Below, one piece after another: positions 49,157-59,599 of a DNA stretch of 64,000 nt. Every line of letters begins with the position of its first letter. The first letter of the stretch is position 1. The notes under the pieces were generated by a model. The model was not told the DNA's origin. It did not search any database and was given only the letters and a program-made list of their open reading frames with translations. Both the position numbers and the translations under genes were made by a program. This DNA is from Dillenia suffruticosa (Eukaryota; Streptophyta; Magnoliopsida; Dilleniales; Dilleniaceae), in NCBI GenBank assembly GCA_033439265.1, contig JAVTVX010000005.1:1250001-1314000 (forward strand), read 5' to 3'.

Positions 49157-49871
49157 TGATAAAAAACAATAATAGTAATAAAACTAAGAATGGAGGCAGA
49201 GAGGGGTTAAAGTCGGAGGCGGAGGCAAAGAGGGCCGGGAGGAAGGTGAAGACAGAGGCGGCGGCGGAGGCGGAGGCGGAGGCGGAGGGTTGGGGTTAAC
49301 GCCGAGAGGGAGAGGGTGATAGAGGTATCGTCGGGACAAAGAGTTGTACCATCAGGACAGAGAAAGGGTTGGTTTACAGTCGTAGATCAAATGACAGATC
49401 CGATGGTAGGGGTTAGATCAGGGAGGTTTACGGCCGGAGGGTGCTGTCTGAGGATCTGGGGCGATTTGGGTAAAGTCGAGAGGTTTAAATGTAATGAAGG
49501 CTACTGTCTGGGAGAGTGAGGAAGATTCAAACTCTTCGATCGCAAGAGATGAAGCAGGAGAGATAAAGGACCATCTGGGTTTTGGAGAAAGGGTAGATCA
49601 GAAGCAAGAGATGAAGCAAGAGAGAGTCGTCTGATCTGAGGTCTGGGTTAGGTCTGAGGTCGTAGAAGGGTAGATTTTCTTATGGGAAAGAGATGAAGCA
49701 AGAGAGAGCGGGAGAGAGAGAGAAAGAGTTATAGAACGAAGAAGAGAGAGAGGGAGAGAGATTACTTGAGATTACTTAGCTGATCGAGCAGCGTGTGAGA
49801 GCTGCTCGAGCGATCGAAGTGGAGTGAGGGCGGTAGCGGTGACCGAGATCGAGTGAGAGAGAGAGAGAGAG
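45912..49871 (-). mobile_element. Nearly full-length RTE-clade LINE
   Basis: A 3.96-kb non-LTR retrotransposon on the minus strand between identical 17-bp duplications. From its 5' end: a CT-rich leader of about 1 kb (49,871 to about 48,760) with CGG/CCT-rich repeats; an apurinic endonuclease-like start near 48,700 (TTWNIRFLTDKLGEIEEIMN, then LCFQETK); a linker read at 47552-47806; and reverse transcriptase at 47310-47507 containing MNNYKTIGPDGILIDVCKYL, the plant RTE equivalent of KMKNGKAVGPDGIPIE. The 3' end reads TTGTTG next to the duplication, as known for RTE elements, which end in short repeats instead of poly(A). The ORF has several stops and frame breaks and is AT-enriched, so this copy is not autonomous. 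Confidence 0.85.
49121..49155. repeat. (AAT)n microsatellite
   Basis: About 11-12 AAT units inside the LINE leader region. Confidence 0.9.
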
Positions 49872-49888
49872 AGGTTTGAATATTAATA
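49872..49888. repeat. Target site duplication, 5' side of the LINE
   Basis: AGGTTTGAATATTAATA, the partner of 45895-45911. Flanking bases differ on both sides, so the duplication is 17 bp. Confidence 0.85.
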
Positions 49889-50788
49889 ATTTTAATGAGT
49901 AAGATTATCGTGGGTGTGTAACTCTAAATTTACGTATCTTTTAATAAATTTAAAAAGAAAAAAAGGAATATGGTAGGAGTTTAGCGATTTAATCAAAACA
50001 AATTAAAGTTTCGGGCTCATCGGATCAAATCTTAGTCTCTTTGAATCCATTAATCAACTTGAAATCCCTTTTGTGTCATTATGATAATTGTAATTTTTTT
50101 CCAATCATCTTAATCGATCAATTTATCATAAATTATTGATTTAAAATTTATTTTGTGAAAAAACTCTTAATTTAATTCGCATAAGATTTAATCTGATATA
50201 AAATGATTTTCGATGTTTATTAAAAATAAAAAGGATAAATCCCGATTAATCTCATCAAATCCTTCCTGCCCAAGCCATTGAAGAAGTCGGCTCAAGCCTT
50301 TGCGTTGTCATTTTCCCACTACCACCACAAAACTTCCACGGACTCCAAATCAACCGTTTCAAACGTTAGTGTTTCTTTAACAACTTTAAATTTAATTTCA
50401 GAATCTTCTGCATGTTTATTTCAGAACATCTCTGCCATTTGGCATATAAACCCAAAAAACCTCTCTCTCTTTTCCCCTATTACAGTTTTCTGTGATTTCT
50501 TTCCTTTTGTATGTGGATTCAAGTGGGAATACTATTCACCCCTTCATGATGGTGAATACATCTCCAAATTCTTATTTAAACTCACACTTACTTACAAAGA
50601 ACTAGGAGTGGGGAACTAATGCACATTTCCTTGCTTTGCCTCTTCTCTTCCTTTGACTCATTTTCACTTGAAAGTTTGTATCAAATATAGTTCAATTGTT
50701 TTAGTTTTCGTCTCCTAAACAAGGAAATCCATAGTTCTCTTCTAGCTACTAGGTTAACTTGCAGGTTCTTTTCGACATTATAGGCAAC
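49889..50788 (+). other. Upstream region and leader of the bZIP gene
   Basis: AT-rich to about 50,270, then leader-like DNA. A TATAAA box at 50445-50450 is followed by CCTCTCTCTC-type leader sequence. A TTAACTTGCAG acceptor ends at 50,764, 25 bases before the chosen ATG, and suggests a 5' UTR intron. An open frame at 50,278-50,619 has no recognisable family. Confidence 0.45.
50445..50450 (+). promoter_or_regulatory. TATA box of the bZIP gene
   Basis: TATAAA followed by a CT-rich leader. The distance to the start codon (about 340 bp) requires a 5' UTR intron or long leader. Confidence 0.4.
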
Positions 50789-51626
50789 ATGTTTCCTCCC
50801 CTCCTTGATTTTCAGGAAGAATCAAAGCCAAATTTGAACAATTCACCATCTCTTGTTAGAAGCATGACCCAACAAACAGTGGACTTTGCGATCACTGGAG
50901 GTTACATTCATCAAGAAAATTGGATGAAAATTGAGGAGACAAGCCAAGGAACCACAACTCAACTCCTCCAAACCGGGTTTGCTTCAACTGACTTTCATGT
51001 TAATGACATTAACAATGTTTTGAATCCATTTGGGACTCCAAATCCTGTAGTTGAAGATGGGTTTGGCTATTTCAAGAGCTTCTCATGCCCAAATTTTGGT
51101 GGGTTTGGTTTAGAAGAGCCAAACAAGGTCCTAGAAGAGAGTTTAAGGCTTGACGAGGCATATCCACAAGAGCCCTTCAATGGACTAGGCACTGCATGTG
51201 GTTTGGAGGTTCATGCAGGAAAATGTAGTGTCATGAATCCTAGGAACATGCCTCTTTGTGAGAAGATTCAACGGAGGATGATCAAAAACAGAGAATCGGC
51301 TGCTCGATCTAGAGCTCGAAGACAGGTATAGATGCTCAGATTTTCTGTTGGAATGCAAAATTTTGTATCAAAATTGTCCTGTACTCTTTACCTTGTTTTG
51401 ATGTCAGGCTCAAGATGCTCAAAACCGGCTAGACATTATGAAGCTCAAGAAAGAGAATGAAACTCTTAAAAAGGTTATCAAGGTAAATTTAGTCACAGCT
51501 TTTCAAAATCCCTTTATAAAGCAGATAAAATTTAATCCTTATTCTCTGCAGGCCCTTCTGGCCATGGTAAAGGCAAATAAAGAGAAGCAACAGCAACTAG
51601 CAAGAAGTTTCTCAGGACCACTGTAG
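50789..51626 (+). CDS. bZIP transcription factor, group A (ABI5/GBF4)-like, divergent
   Basis: DNA-binding transcription factor, probably nuclear, of the plant bZIP group related to ABI5, AREB and GBF4. Three exons (50789-51325, 51408-51482, 51552-51626) give 228 residues. The basic region, near 161-179, is RRMIKNRESAARSRARRQ with the N-x7-R spacing, and matches group A closely. The zipper starts with asparagine where the first leucine is expected, then has leucines at +7, +14 and +21. The C-terminus LARSFSGPL resembles the LRRTxTGPW tail of group A. The N-terminal 155 residues are glycine-, asparagine- and phenylalanine-rich and lack the clear RXXS/T phosphorylation blocks, apart from SLVRSMTQQTVDF near residue 21. 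The intron after RRQ is at the usual group A position. The exact orthologue is not recognised. Confidence 0.85.
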
Positions 51627-52070
51627 ATGTCCTTGAAAATCACCAAGCTTCATTTCTATGGTTATCAGACAGTAACAAACAGCTTATAGAGCAGGGGGTA
51701 TTCAACAGCGGAAGTCAAAGCAAATGTCGATATAGCAAGAAATAAGCGGACGAATGGCTGATGAAAGCATCTGTTAACATATTATAGGAGTAATTTTTTT
51801 TTGGGGGGTACTGTAGTCACTTATGTGGTTTACATGGTGTCAGTCTGTTGCTTAAAATTGTAAGAGAGCCTAAAGGTGATGAATCAAATATTATGTAACA
51901 CCACATATAAGTTGCTTGAATTTCCATAAAATAATTCTCCAATATTCCTAAACATGTGGAATAAATGTGCAGAAGAAGCAAAGAAAGGGTAAGATAGGAT
52001 GCATTATCACTACTAATACATAACATAGTAGAGACATGATCGCTTTGATCTCAAAAAAAAAAAAAATTCT
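51627..52070. other. bZIP 3' flank
   Basis: Presumed 3' untranslated region and intergenic DNA, ending in an A-run (52,053-52,066) next to the TIR element. No gene supported. Confidence 0.5.
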
Positions 52071-52755
52071 TAAATAGACACACCGTTAGAAAAAAATTAC
52101 AAACCTGAACTAGGTTTGTCTAGTTTTCAAGACCGGACAAATTCGAGGGTTTTTTGCAAATTCTTGAAGTGTGGACTTTGTTGTGGCCGCCAAAGGTTGA
52201 GTGGTGAGGACATCCGCCAGAAAGCGCAAAAGGTTGCAAGATTAGGTTAGGGTTAGGGTTTCGGCCGTGGGAGAAGAGAAGAGAAGAGAAGGAGAAGAAA
52301 AGAGAAAGGGGAAAAAAGAGGGCGAGCCTTGCAGAAATCCCTTGAATTTGTCGAGTCTTCAAGACTCAACAAATATCGTCAAGACTCACAAATATGGGTC
52401 AAGATTATAATTTTTTTTCAAAAAAATTTTTAAAAAAAACACACCGCTGGAAAAAATTATAAATCTGAGCCAAGTTCATTTAATCTTCAAAACTCGACAA
52501 ATTCGAGGGTTTTCAACAAAGTCTTGAAGTGCGAACTTTGCTATGGTCGCCGGAGGTTGTAGTGGTGAGGGTGTCCGCTGGAAAGCACAGAAGGTTGCCA
52601 AATTAGGTTAGGGTTAGGGTTTCAGTCACGGGGAGAAAGAAGAGAAGAGAATAGAAGGGGAAAGAAGAGGGTGAGCTTTGCAGAAAACCCTCAAATTTGT
52701 CCTTGACAAACCTAGGTCAGGTTTGTAATTTTTTCCCGCGATGTGTCTTTTTAGG
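52071..52755. mobile_element. Tandem pair of TIR elements (MITE-like) with telomere-like motifs
   Basis: Two head-to-tail copies with a period of about 361 bp (unit 1 from about 52,071, unit 2 from about 52,435). The outer ends form an inverted repeat of about 45 bp: left 52076-52120, right about 52705-52749, sharing ATTACAAACCTGA and CTAGGTTTGTC blocks. A degenerate right end lies between the units (about 52,398-52,420). Each unit contains a TTAGGTTAGGGTTAGGGTTT tract (about 52,243 and 52,604) and a GAAGAGAAGAGAA purine run. Non-coding; the short minus-strand frame at 52,120-52,362 is not convincing. Family not established; long inverted ends suggest a Mutator-like or related non-autonomous element. 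Confidence 0.6.
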
Positions 52756-53611
52756 TTTTTTTTTTCCATATCCTAGAAAAATAAATATGTTTAGATACAA
52801 TTCCATATCCTAGAAAAATAAATAATAAAAAAGATTCACAAAAGTCATTGCGTAAACTAGGTTTATATTCTCACCGGTGCTAGACTAAGGTTTCAATCAA
52901 AAGAATCGGATGTCTTAGGAAGTTTAGTTACTCAGTTGTGCACTTCAGGGATATCTGTTTGTCACTAACAGGACTTGATTACAGCATGGGGGACATCCCG
53001 GGATGGACTTCACCTTCTATCTATAAACTGCCAGACTCTTAATACCAATGAGATTTGATCTCCGGATTTCGAGGGCTTTTTACAACTTATAGAAAGTAAG
53101 ATTGAATTTTCATGCCAAGGATGGATGGAGTTAGAAGGAAACAATGCGTTTAAGGAAGAGATGACTAAATTAATAATGTTTTTCTTCTGATTTGACTTCT
53201 TGATTTCTTCCAAGAGAGGAAAACATTCCCCTTATCAGCAACTTTATTTATTTGGTTTTTATTTCTTGTCGAAAATTTGACAAGTGTTAAAGAATGTGGA
53301 GAGTGTAAATGATGGACTTGTAAATGAAACTTAAGATATGCATTGCTTTGTACAATAACATAAAATAATAAGAAATGAGTACAAGTATAGAAGTTTCAAC
53401 AACTAGAAACACAGGACCAACTCTGCAATCCCTTTGGAGGGCAACTGGTGAGATAACCGTCCATAATTGTACTCACTCAAGTTACCTCCTAAATGCATAC
53501 AAGTTAAAACCAACAGTATGAAGTCAAAAAGGACAAAAAAAATTAAAAAATAAAAAAAATAAAAGAAGAAGAGGAAAACTCCACTGTAATTTGTTTTCCT
53601 GTTTAGTTTTA
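52756..53611. other. Intergenic region between TIR elements and RING gene
   Basis: A 23-bp motif (TTCCATATCCTAG then AAAAATAAAT) occurs twice at 52764-52786 and 52801-52823, immediately right of the TIR element. The remainder shows no supported gene and ends with the 3' flank of the minus-strand RING gene. Confidence 0.5.
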
Positions 53612-54945
53612 TCATCTCTCTAGTTCTTGCTTACATAGAGGACAACATGATATGATTTTGAGCCATTGATCGACGCATTTGAGGTGAAATATATGAGAAC
53701 AAGGAAGCTGTCTCACCTCTTCCTTGTCTTTATACCTTGCTAGGCAGATGCAGCATTCCTGCACCTTACAAGGAGAAAAGAAAAGGGAAAATCAAAAACC
53801 CTCGATATGATTTAGAGGAATGATCTTTATTTTTATGATGAGTTGGGTAATTATAAGGATTGTGACTTACTGCAGCTTCATTTGCTATGGATGAATCTGA
53901 GTCACTTTTGTCTCCAGACTCTAAATTTGAGTTAACTTCTTTATATCTCCAACTGGGTAACACCGAAATTTGATCATCCGATGCTCCTCTTTCAGTTGAT
54001 CCCATGTTCATGTTGTATCCTAGGAGGTTGCTTATTAAGGGAACACAGCAACATAGGAGCACAAAGAGGAGGAACGGGAAAGAGTAGCTGAGAGCATTCC
54101 AAGCCAGCAGACAGATGCAGAGCACATGAAGTTTTGGTGCTTGATCGAAAGAGCCAAAGCGAGAATCAAACACCCAAACATTGCCCATCACAAACCATAT
54201 TGCAAAGAACAGGTCGAGAGAAGTACGACACTTATTCACCAAATGGGAGCTCCTGTTTCAAGAACGAGATAATTAAAGAGGAAAAGGTTTAAAAAACAAA
54301 CTTAAACCAAAACCGGTTCTTGGTCAACAAACATCAAAACTTACAGCTTCTAGCTCTTTCTAGTTGGAGAAGAAGAAGTATTTTATGATTGCAAAATTTT
54401 GCCAATTCACAAGAGCGTGTGCATGAAAGAGAGACTGGTGAGTTTTTAAAGTACCTGGTGTCTTCATTGCTCCTCTGTTGCTCTATTTCAGAGAGATTAT
54501 AACCATCTCCCTGAGTTGGATGTTTATAACGCCAGTACAGTAGCATGAGACTGATGAAACAACCGAAATCATACCCAACAATCCAAATTCTCATGGGCCA
54601 AACGGGTCTCTCGGCGTTTGAAATTGCCAGAGTAAATATTGTAATGCTAATTTGAGAAACCAGAACAATGAATTCCAGCATCATCCAAGTGCTTGAATTA
54701 AAAGGATTTGATCCAAGATCAGACCTTGACCCATTTTGGTAATGAAACACTCTTCTGAGGAAGCTAAACCACCTTGCTCTAGATATCCTCATAACCGTTC
54801 TTATCAAGAACGAAGAAGGGGGAACACGAGAAGGCCTTGTACGCCTACCTACTGCCAAATGTTCACCGGCTGGAGAAATCGATGAGAATGAAACAGGAAT
54901 TGAATTGCATAGTGACTCCGGTTGGAAGAAGTGCCGGGTGTTCAT
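53612..54945 (-). CDS. Membrane RING-H2 E3 ubiquitin ligase
   Basis: Probable membrane-bound E3 ubiquitin ligase of the plant family that includes At1g80400, At4g32600 and At5g55970. Minus-strand exons 54455-54945, 53871-54252 and 53612-53764 give 341 residues. After a polar N-terminus there are about four to five hydrophobic segments: FIVLVSQISITIFTLAI near 90, the GYDFGCFISLMLLYW segment, LFFAIWFVMGNVWVF near 180, and a long LHVLCICLLAWNALSYSFPF region followed by LLFVLLCCCVPL. A GASDDQISVLPSWRYK segment typical of the family precedes the ring. The RING-H2 domain, residues 295-336, has C-x2-C, CSHIFHLKC and CCPLC ligands, all eight zinc ligands visible. The RING is encoded by the short last exon. 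Substrate unknown. Confidence 0.93.
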
Positions 54946-56143
54946 TTCAAAATTCAGTCAAGAAACTATTTTTCAACTAGAATCAAGCTTCAAGCTTTTT
55001 CTACCGAGACGAAACCAACCTTTTTGGCCACCACGCATACTACTTTTTGAATTCTCCAACAACCACGAGTAATTCAAAATGAAAAACACTCGAATCAAAA
55101 CCACAACAAATTACTTGAATTTTTCTTGAAAGACCATATAAATGTAATATGCCCCAAATCCTCCTTCTTCTACAGAAATTGAATAGTTTCTAGGCAATCA
55201 AAGATGAAATTACCAACTTATGCTGCACACAAGATGTTTGTAAGAGGCTTTCCATCAAAAATTGGTGCGCTCAGCGTAACCCTTCTCCAGAAAAATCTCT
55301 TGACTGCCTCTATCTAACCTATTACCTCACAAAATCCAAATTTCTCAAGACCCCCATAAAATCAAATCCTAGAAAAATCCAAATTTCACAAAGAAAACGT
55401 GTATATGAACTGAGAAACCTTAATGGGTATCTACAAAATTGATCATATCATATATAAATCAGATGGAAATTAAAGTGTAAACAAAAGGGTGGCTTTGTAG
55501 ACCCCAAAGAGGTTGTTGGAAGAGTGAAATTGGATAGGAACAGGAAGGTGTTGAGATGGTGACCAAGAATCAAACAAACAGCTTTGCTTTGAATTGAAGT
55601 AAAAGAAGGAAGAAGGAAGAGTTAAGGAAAACTAACCGTTGGCCTAACTTGCCTCCGTCGTATTCTGTTTGTTTATTTAGGAAGCAAAGCTAAGACAACC
55701 ATTTGCTTCATCAACCAGAAGGAAAAAGATTTTCCTCATTCTTTTTTCATTTTTGTTTTTTTGGTAGAGAATTAGATTAAAAGCAAAAGGTGTTTTTATA
55801 ATTACTTGATGTGTACATAAAATGTTTAAGGAAGTTTCTAGTGAAATAAAAACTTTAGGATTAATTAGGATAGAGGCAAAGAGAGATTTTTTGGGGCATT
55901 TACGCTTTGCTTTTGTGATCTTTCAGACTCGGTTTTGAATTCTGGCGGGTACTGTTGTTTGGTGGCTCTAAAGGTGTTTCTGGTTGGCTAACTAATCTCA
56001 ACCAAGAGGAGAGAGAGAGAGAGAATCATTTGGTTTTTATGCCATGGGAGGCCTTATCATGCAGTCAGTTTTCTCATGGATTTAAGGCTCATGAGGACTA
56101 GGAGCATCGAAATGGTGTGCTTTTATGTAGTATAAATAAATAA

Positions 56144-56181
<38 letters not shown>

Positions 56182-58206
56182 TTTTGCATGTTCGAATCAT
56201 AAATGGATAAGGATTGAATTGTATTTGAAGGATATTTGGGCCAGCCTTGCTTTGTAAGATCCGTGGCGGCTACGGGTGGCAATAGTTTGTGAGATGGGAC
56301 AATAAGTATGAATTTTATTTAAGAAAAATCCCATTTATCAGGTTAATTTTAACATTTTTTTTGAAAAATTATCCGTTTTCAATAATTACGTTAATTTTAT
56401 CTAAATTTAGTTTGAGTCGAGTTAAACTTTTAAATCAGTAAATCTATCATGTTTATTTTTTTATATATAAAATTTGAATTTAAAATTTTATTTAAAAAAT
56501 ATTGTGTCATTTGACCGATTAATTATCAATTCAATTAAACATTTCAATTATTGGATTGAGTGGTATTTCCTGTAAAATCGTAAATTGATTTTCTTTTTCA
56601 AGAATAGACTGAATTAAATGCCTTTTTGTGACCAAAGAATGCTATACACGAATCTAGGAGAGGCCTCAAATTAATTGATGGCAACTGGCAATTAGTTTCT
56701 AATATTTCTTTTAATTATTTGGGGCAGTCAAAATTATCAAATTAATTTAAAATGCAAGAGGGCATGTGTTTCATTTTCCATATATACACGATTTCTTTTT
56801 TATTTTATTTTTCAAAAATTAACTTTAGAATTAATTGATAATTCAAAGAATAAAACTTGAAGCTCCGATCGGGTGAGCAGACACCTTTTAACTCGTGACA
56901 GGTAGAGGATAACCTCCATGTCTCAATCATAAATATGAAAAATCTTGAATGATCCCACTTTCTTGACTTTTTTTTATTATTATTATTATTTTTCAAAAAT
57001 AGCATGGGATGTAATATGTCGACAGCCATGAAGGGTTAGCATTTTTTGCTTGAATGCATTGTAGATACACATATGGATTGAAAAAATAAATAAATAAATG
57101 AAATTTAATGATGATTAAATCAGAAGGAAGAAAGAATTTTTGAAAAGTAAATTTGAGAGAAAAAATTGAAAAAGAGAATGGATTCATGGGTTCTATGGCA
57201 AGGTATCAAGGCTATGATTAATAGAAATTTTGGATTGCATAGAGCTAATTCACAATTTTAGTAATTCACAAATGAAAAAAAATGGCAAAAAAAAAAAAAA
57301 AAAAAAAAAAAACTACTCATTCCCCCTTTGATATCTTTCATCAATAGTATTGTTGCCTTGGGGGTCTTTCTCATTTATATAATTTAAAATTCTTTCTTTT
57401 ATTTTTCATTTAATAAAAATTGAAACATAACATACACTAATCATCAAATCATAAGACATACCAAATAAGATCAAAAGAGGGATCTCAATTCCTAAGCGTA
57501 CTTGTACCCTAAGGCTTCCTTTCTACTCTGTGATCACCCAAATTAGTATTTAACATAAAGAGTGCGACAACTAGTATGAAAGAAATCAGGAAATGAGCCC
57601 ACCGGTCAAAAGATAATGTACAAAGGGTTATGGAAATGGTGGAATTGAAGTTCTTGTAAAGGAAATTTTTTCTCCAATTTCCAAGCAATGCGGGACAATG
57701 TATGAAGGATCAATGTAATGCTTTTTATTAGAGCTAACCTGTCACCTTTTGATGGATATATAATCGTATATTCCAGTATCTTTTGATTCCCCTCTACTTC
57801 TATATGTTGATTTATTTATTTTAAAATAAGCAGGACAGATAGATATTAGAAGCAAAACGAAAGAGACACATGCAACCACACACATCAATTGTCACCGGAA
57901 CATAAAAGAATGAGTGGAGCAAAAGGCCTAATAAAGAGCAGAAAACTCTCGAATTAACATGATGAGAATGCTCTCAAGCAGAGACTTAGCAATCGTGCAA
58001 CTTGCAAAGCAAGGTCGAGACAATCACACCTTCAAAAGACACCGTTGAAGCAGCACCAAACATGATAGTACTACCCCTTTGCCCTCTGCACCCCTGCTGC
58101 TAAAATTGGCTCAACTGCAATAAGGTTAAGTTTTAAGCTTGTAATAGCATGCCTCTAGTAAAGGTGAATTTTGTGACATAGGCAAGCTATGGGATGAGTG
58201 AAATCC
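54946..58206. other. Intergenic region, RING gene to unidentified ORF
   Basis: The first 650 bases are the probable leader and promoter of the minus-strand RING gene. The rest is AT-rich with a GA tract near 56,010, a TA tract at 56,148-56,178, an A-run at 57,284-57,312 and a block near 56,395-56,530 sharing the AAATTTGAATTTAAAATTTT tail of the dispersed repeat. Between 57,960 and 58,200 the composition is less AT-rich but gives no recognisable protein. Confidence 0.5.
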
Positions 58207-58542
58207 TCAACACACAATCGTGTCGTTCTCAAATAGAAGATGAGAGGTGTCCCTTTCTCCCTTCCTCTCATAACCAATCACAAACACCCCAAAAGAAACC
58301 ACGCATCGATGCAACTTCGAAAAGGCACTCCGACTCCTTTCAGGACCAACACTAACCCTCTTCTTACGGAGCACAATTTTCCCAAAAACATCACGAATTT
58401 CAACAGTTGTACCGAAGAAAACCCTAAAAACACAAATTGGGACGGCCAGAATAGTTTCAGTGAGCCCCAATTTCAAGGGCTCAGACCAAAAATCGACGAG
58501 GGTGTCCTGAATTGCTCTCAAGGGTAACATAACACAGCCCAT
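58207..58542 (-). CDS. Unidentified 111-residue protein or gene fragment
   Basis: A single open frame on the minus strand of 111 residues beginning MGCVMLPLRAIQDTLVDFW. It has a hydrophobic segment around TILAVPICVFRVFFG (residues 30-44), a basic centre (IVLRKKRVSVGPERSRS) and a second hydrophobic stretch CVVSFGVFVIGY. Composition is coding-like and more GC-rich than its flanks, which argues against chance. I do not recognise the family. A 16-bp motif containing the start (58527-58542) recurs at 58596-58611, so the 5' end may have been duplicated or derive from a longer gene. It could be a 3' exon of a decayed gene rather than a complete one. Confidence 0.35.
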   Translation of the reverse strand: MGCVMLPLRAIQDTLVDFWSEPLKLGLTETILAVPICVFRVFFGTTVEIRDVFGKIVLRKKRVSVGPERSRSAFSKLHRCVVSFGVFVIGYERKGERDTSHLLFENDTIVC

Positions 58543-59599
58543 TGAATAGGTCTGAGAAATTCTTCAGGCAAGACCAGCATGAGCCATGGCAATGTACATA
58601 ACACAGCCCATGGTGAAGCTTGAAAGGGGGAGAGAGAGAGAGAGATTCCATGACCATGACATGTTGACCCAACTCATTTCTTTGCGTTCTTTCTACAAAT
58701 TGATTGAGAATCCCCCCACAATAACTCAAAAATTGGATGGTCCAATTTCATGTATTTAACTTGTTTCGCGCACATACACACACACATATATATAAGTTAT
58801 TGTTATTATTCTATTTTATAACATGTAAAGCATCACCGATTATCGAAGATAAAAAAAATACACGAATTAGATTTTGTTAATTTTATATATTTTGATAGTA
58901 CTATCGTGACCATCTATTTATCGTTATATTTCTTTTACACCAAATTTCTATGGATATAATGATAAAACACTTATCAATTATAAATCTCGAGATTGAATCA
59001 TAAAAATAAATAAATAGTATTTAAGAGAGTTAATACCTTAATAGATTTCATAATATTCAAATCGGATTATTAAAGAAAATTCAGATATCGGTAAGTGAAG
59101 ATGAAAAGCAAAAAATTAAATTTCTTTTACGGTCCATAGGATGCCCTCGTCGAATAAAATTTCGATTTGGAATTTGGCATCATTCAAACCCCTCGACCCC
59201 CCCCCCCGGGCCCCCATTTCCATACTAGTCCCAAGCAACTGGGCTCTTAAGTCTGATTGGGCAAACACTCGAGACCCAACATTGTTCAACCTTTGTTTGT
59301 TATGCCCCCCCCAAAAAAAAAAAAAAAAAAATTCGTACAATAAAATTAAATTTTCAATTTAGAACTTTTGGACAACTTTGTCATCGATTGTTAAGTTAAA
59401 AAGGATCAAGTACTGGATTGTTTCTAAAATATAAGAAAATGATAGAGAGACAATAATTCCGGCAACAATAATCTAGTCATATGATATTGCCGAACACCGT
59501 CGTAAAGTCTATAGTTAATATTCAAAAAGGGAAATTTGCTTATGTTATTTTACTAAACATATTTCGAAGTTCTTCTGCAATTGAAGAAAAATCAGTCGT
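58543..59599. other. Intergenic region with C-run and A-run
   Basis: No gene supported. It contains a second copy of the ATGGGCTGTGTTATGT motif (minus, 58596-58611), a GA tract near 58,629-58,646, a run of 11 C then GGG then 5 C at 59197-59215, and an 8-C then 19-A junction near 59,306-59,332. The final part is the 3' flank of the ABCG26 gene. Confidence 0.5.

Noticed and set aside
49316-49519. Plus frame of 67 codons near the LINE
   Set aside because: Falls in the LINE leader on the opposite strand; composition reflects CT/GA-rich repeats.
52120-52362. Minus frame of 80 codons
   Set aside because: Lies in the TIR element and is driven by its purine-rich and telomere-like tract.
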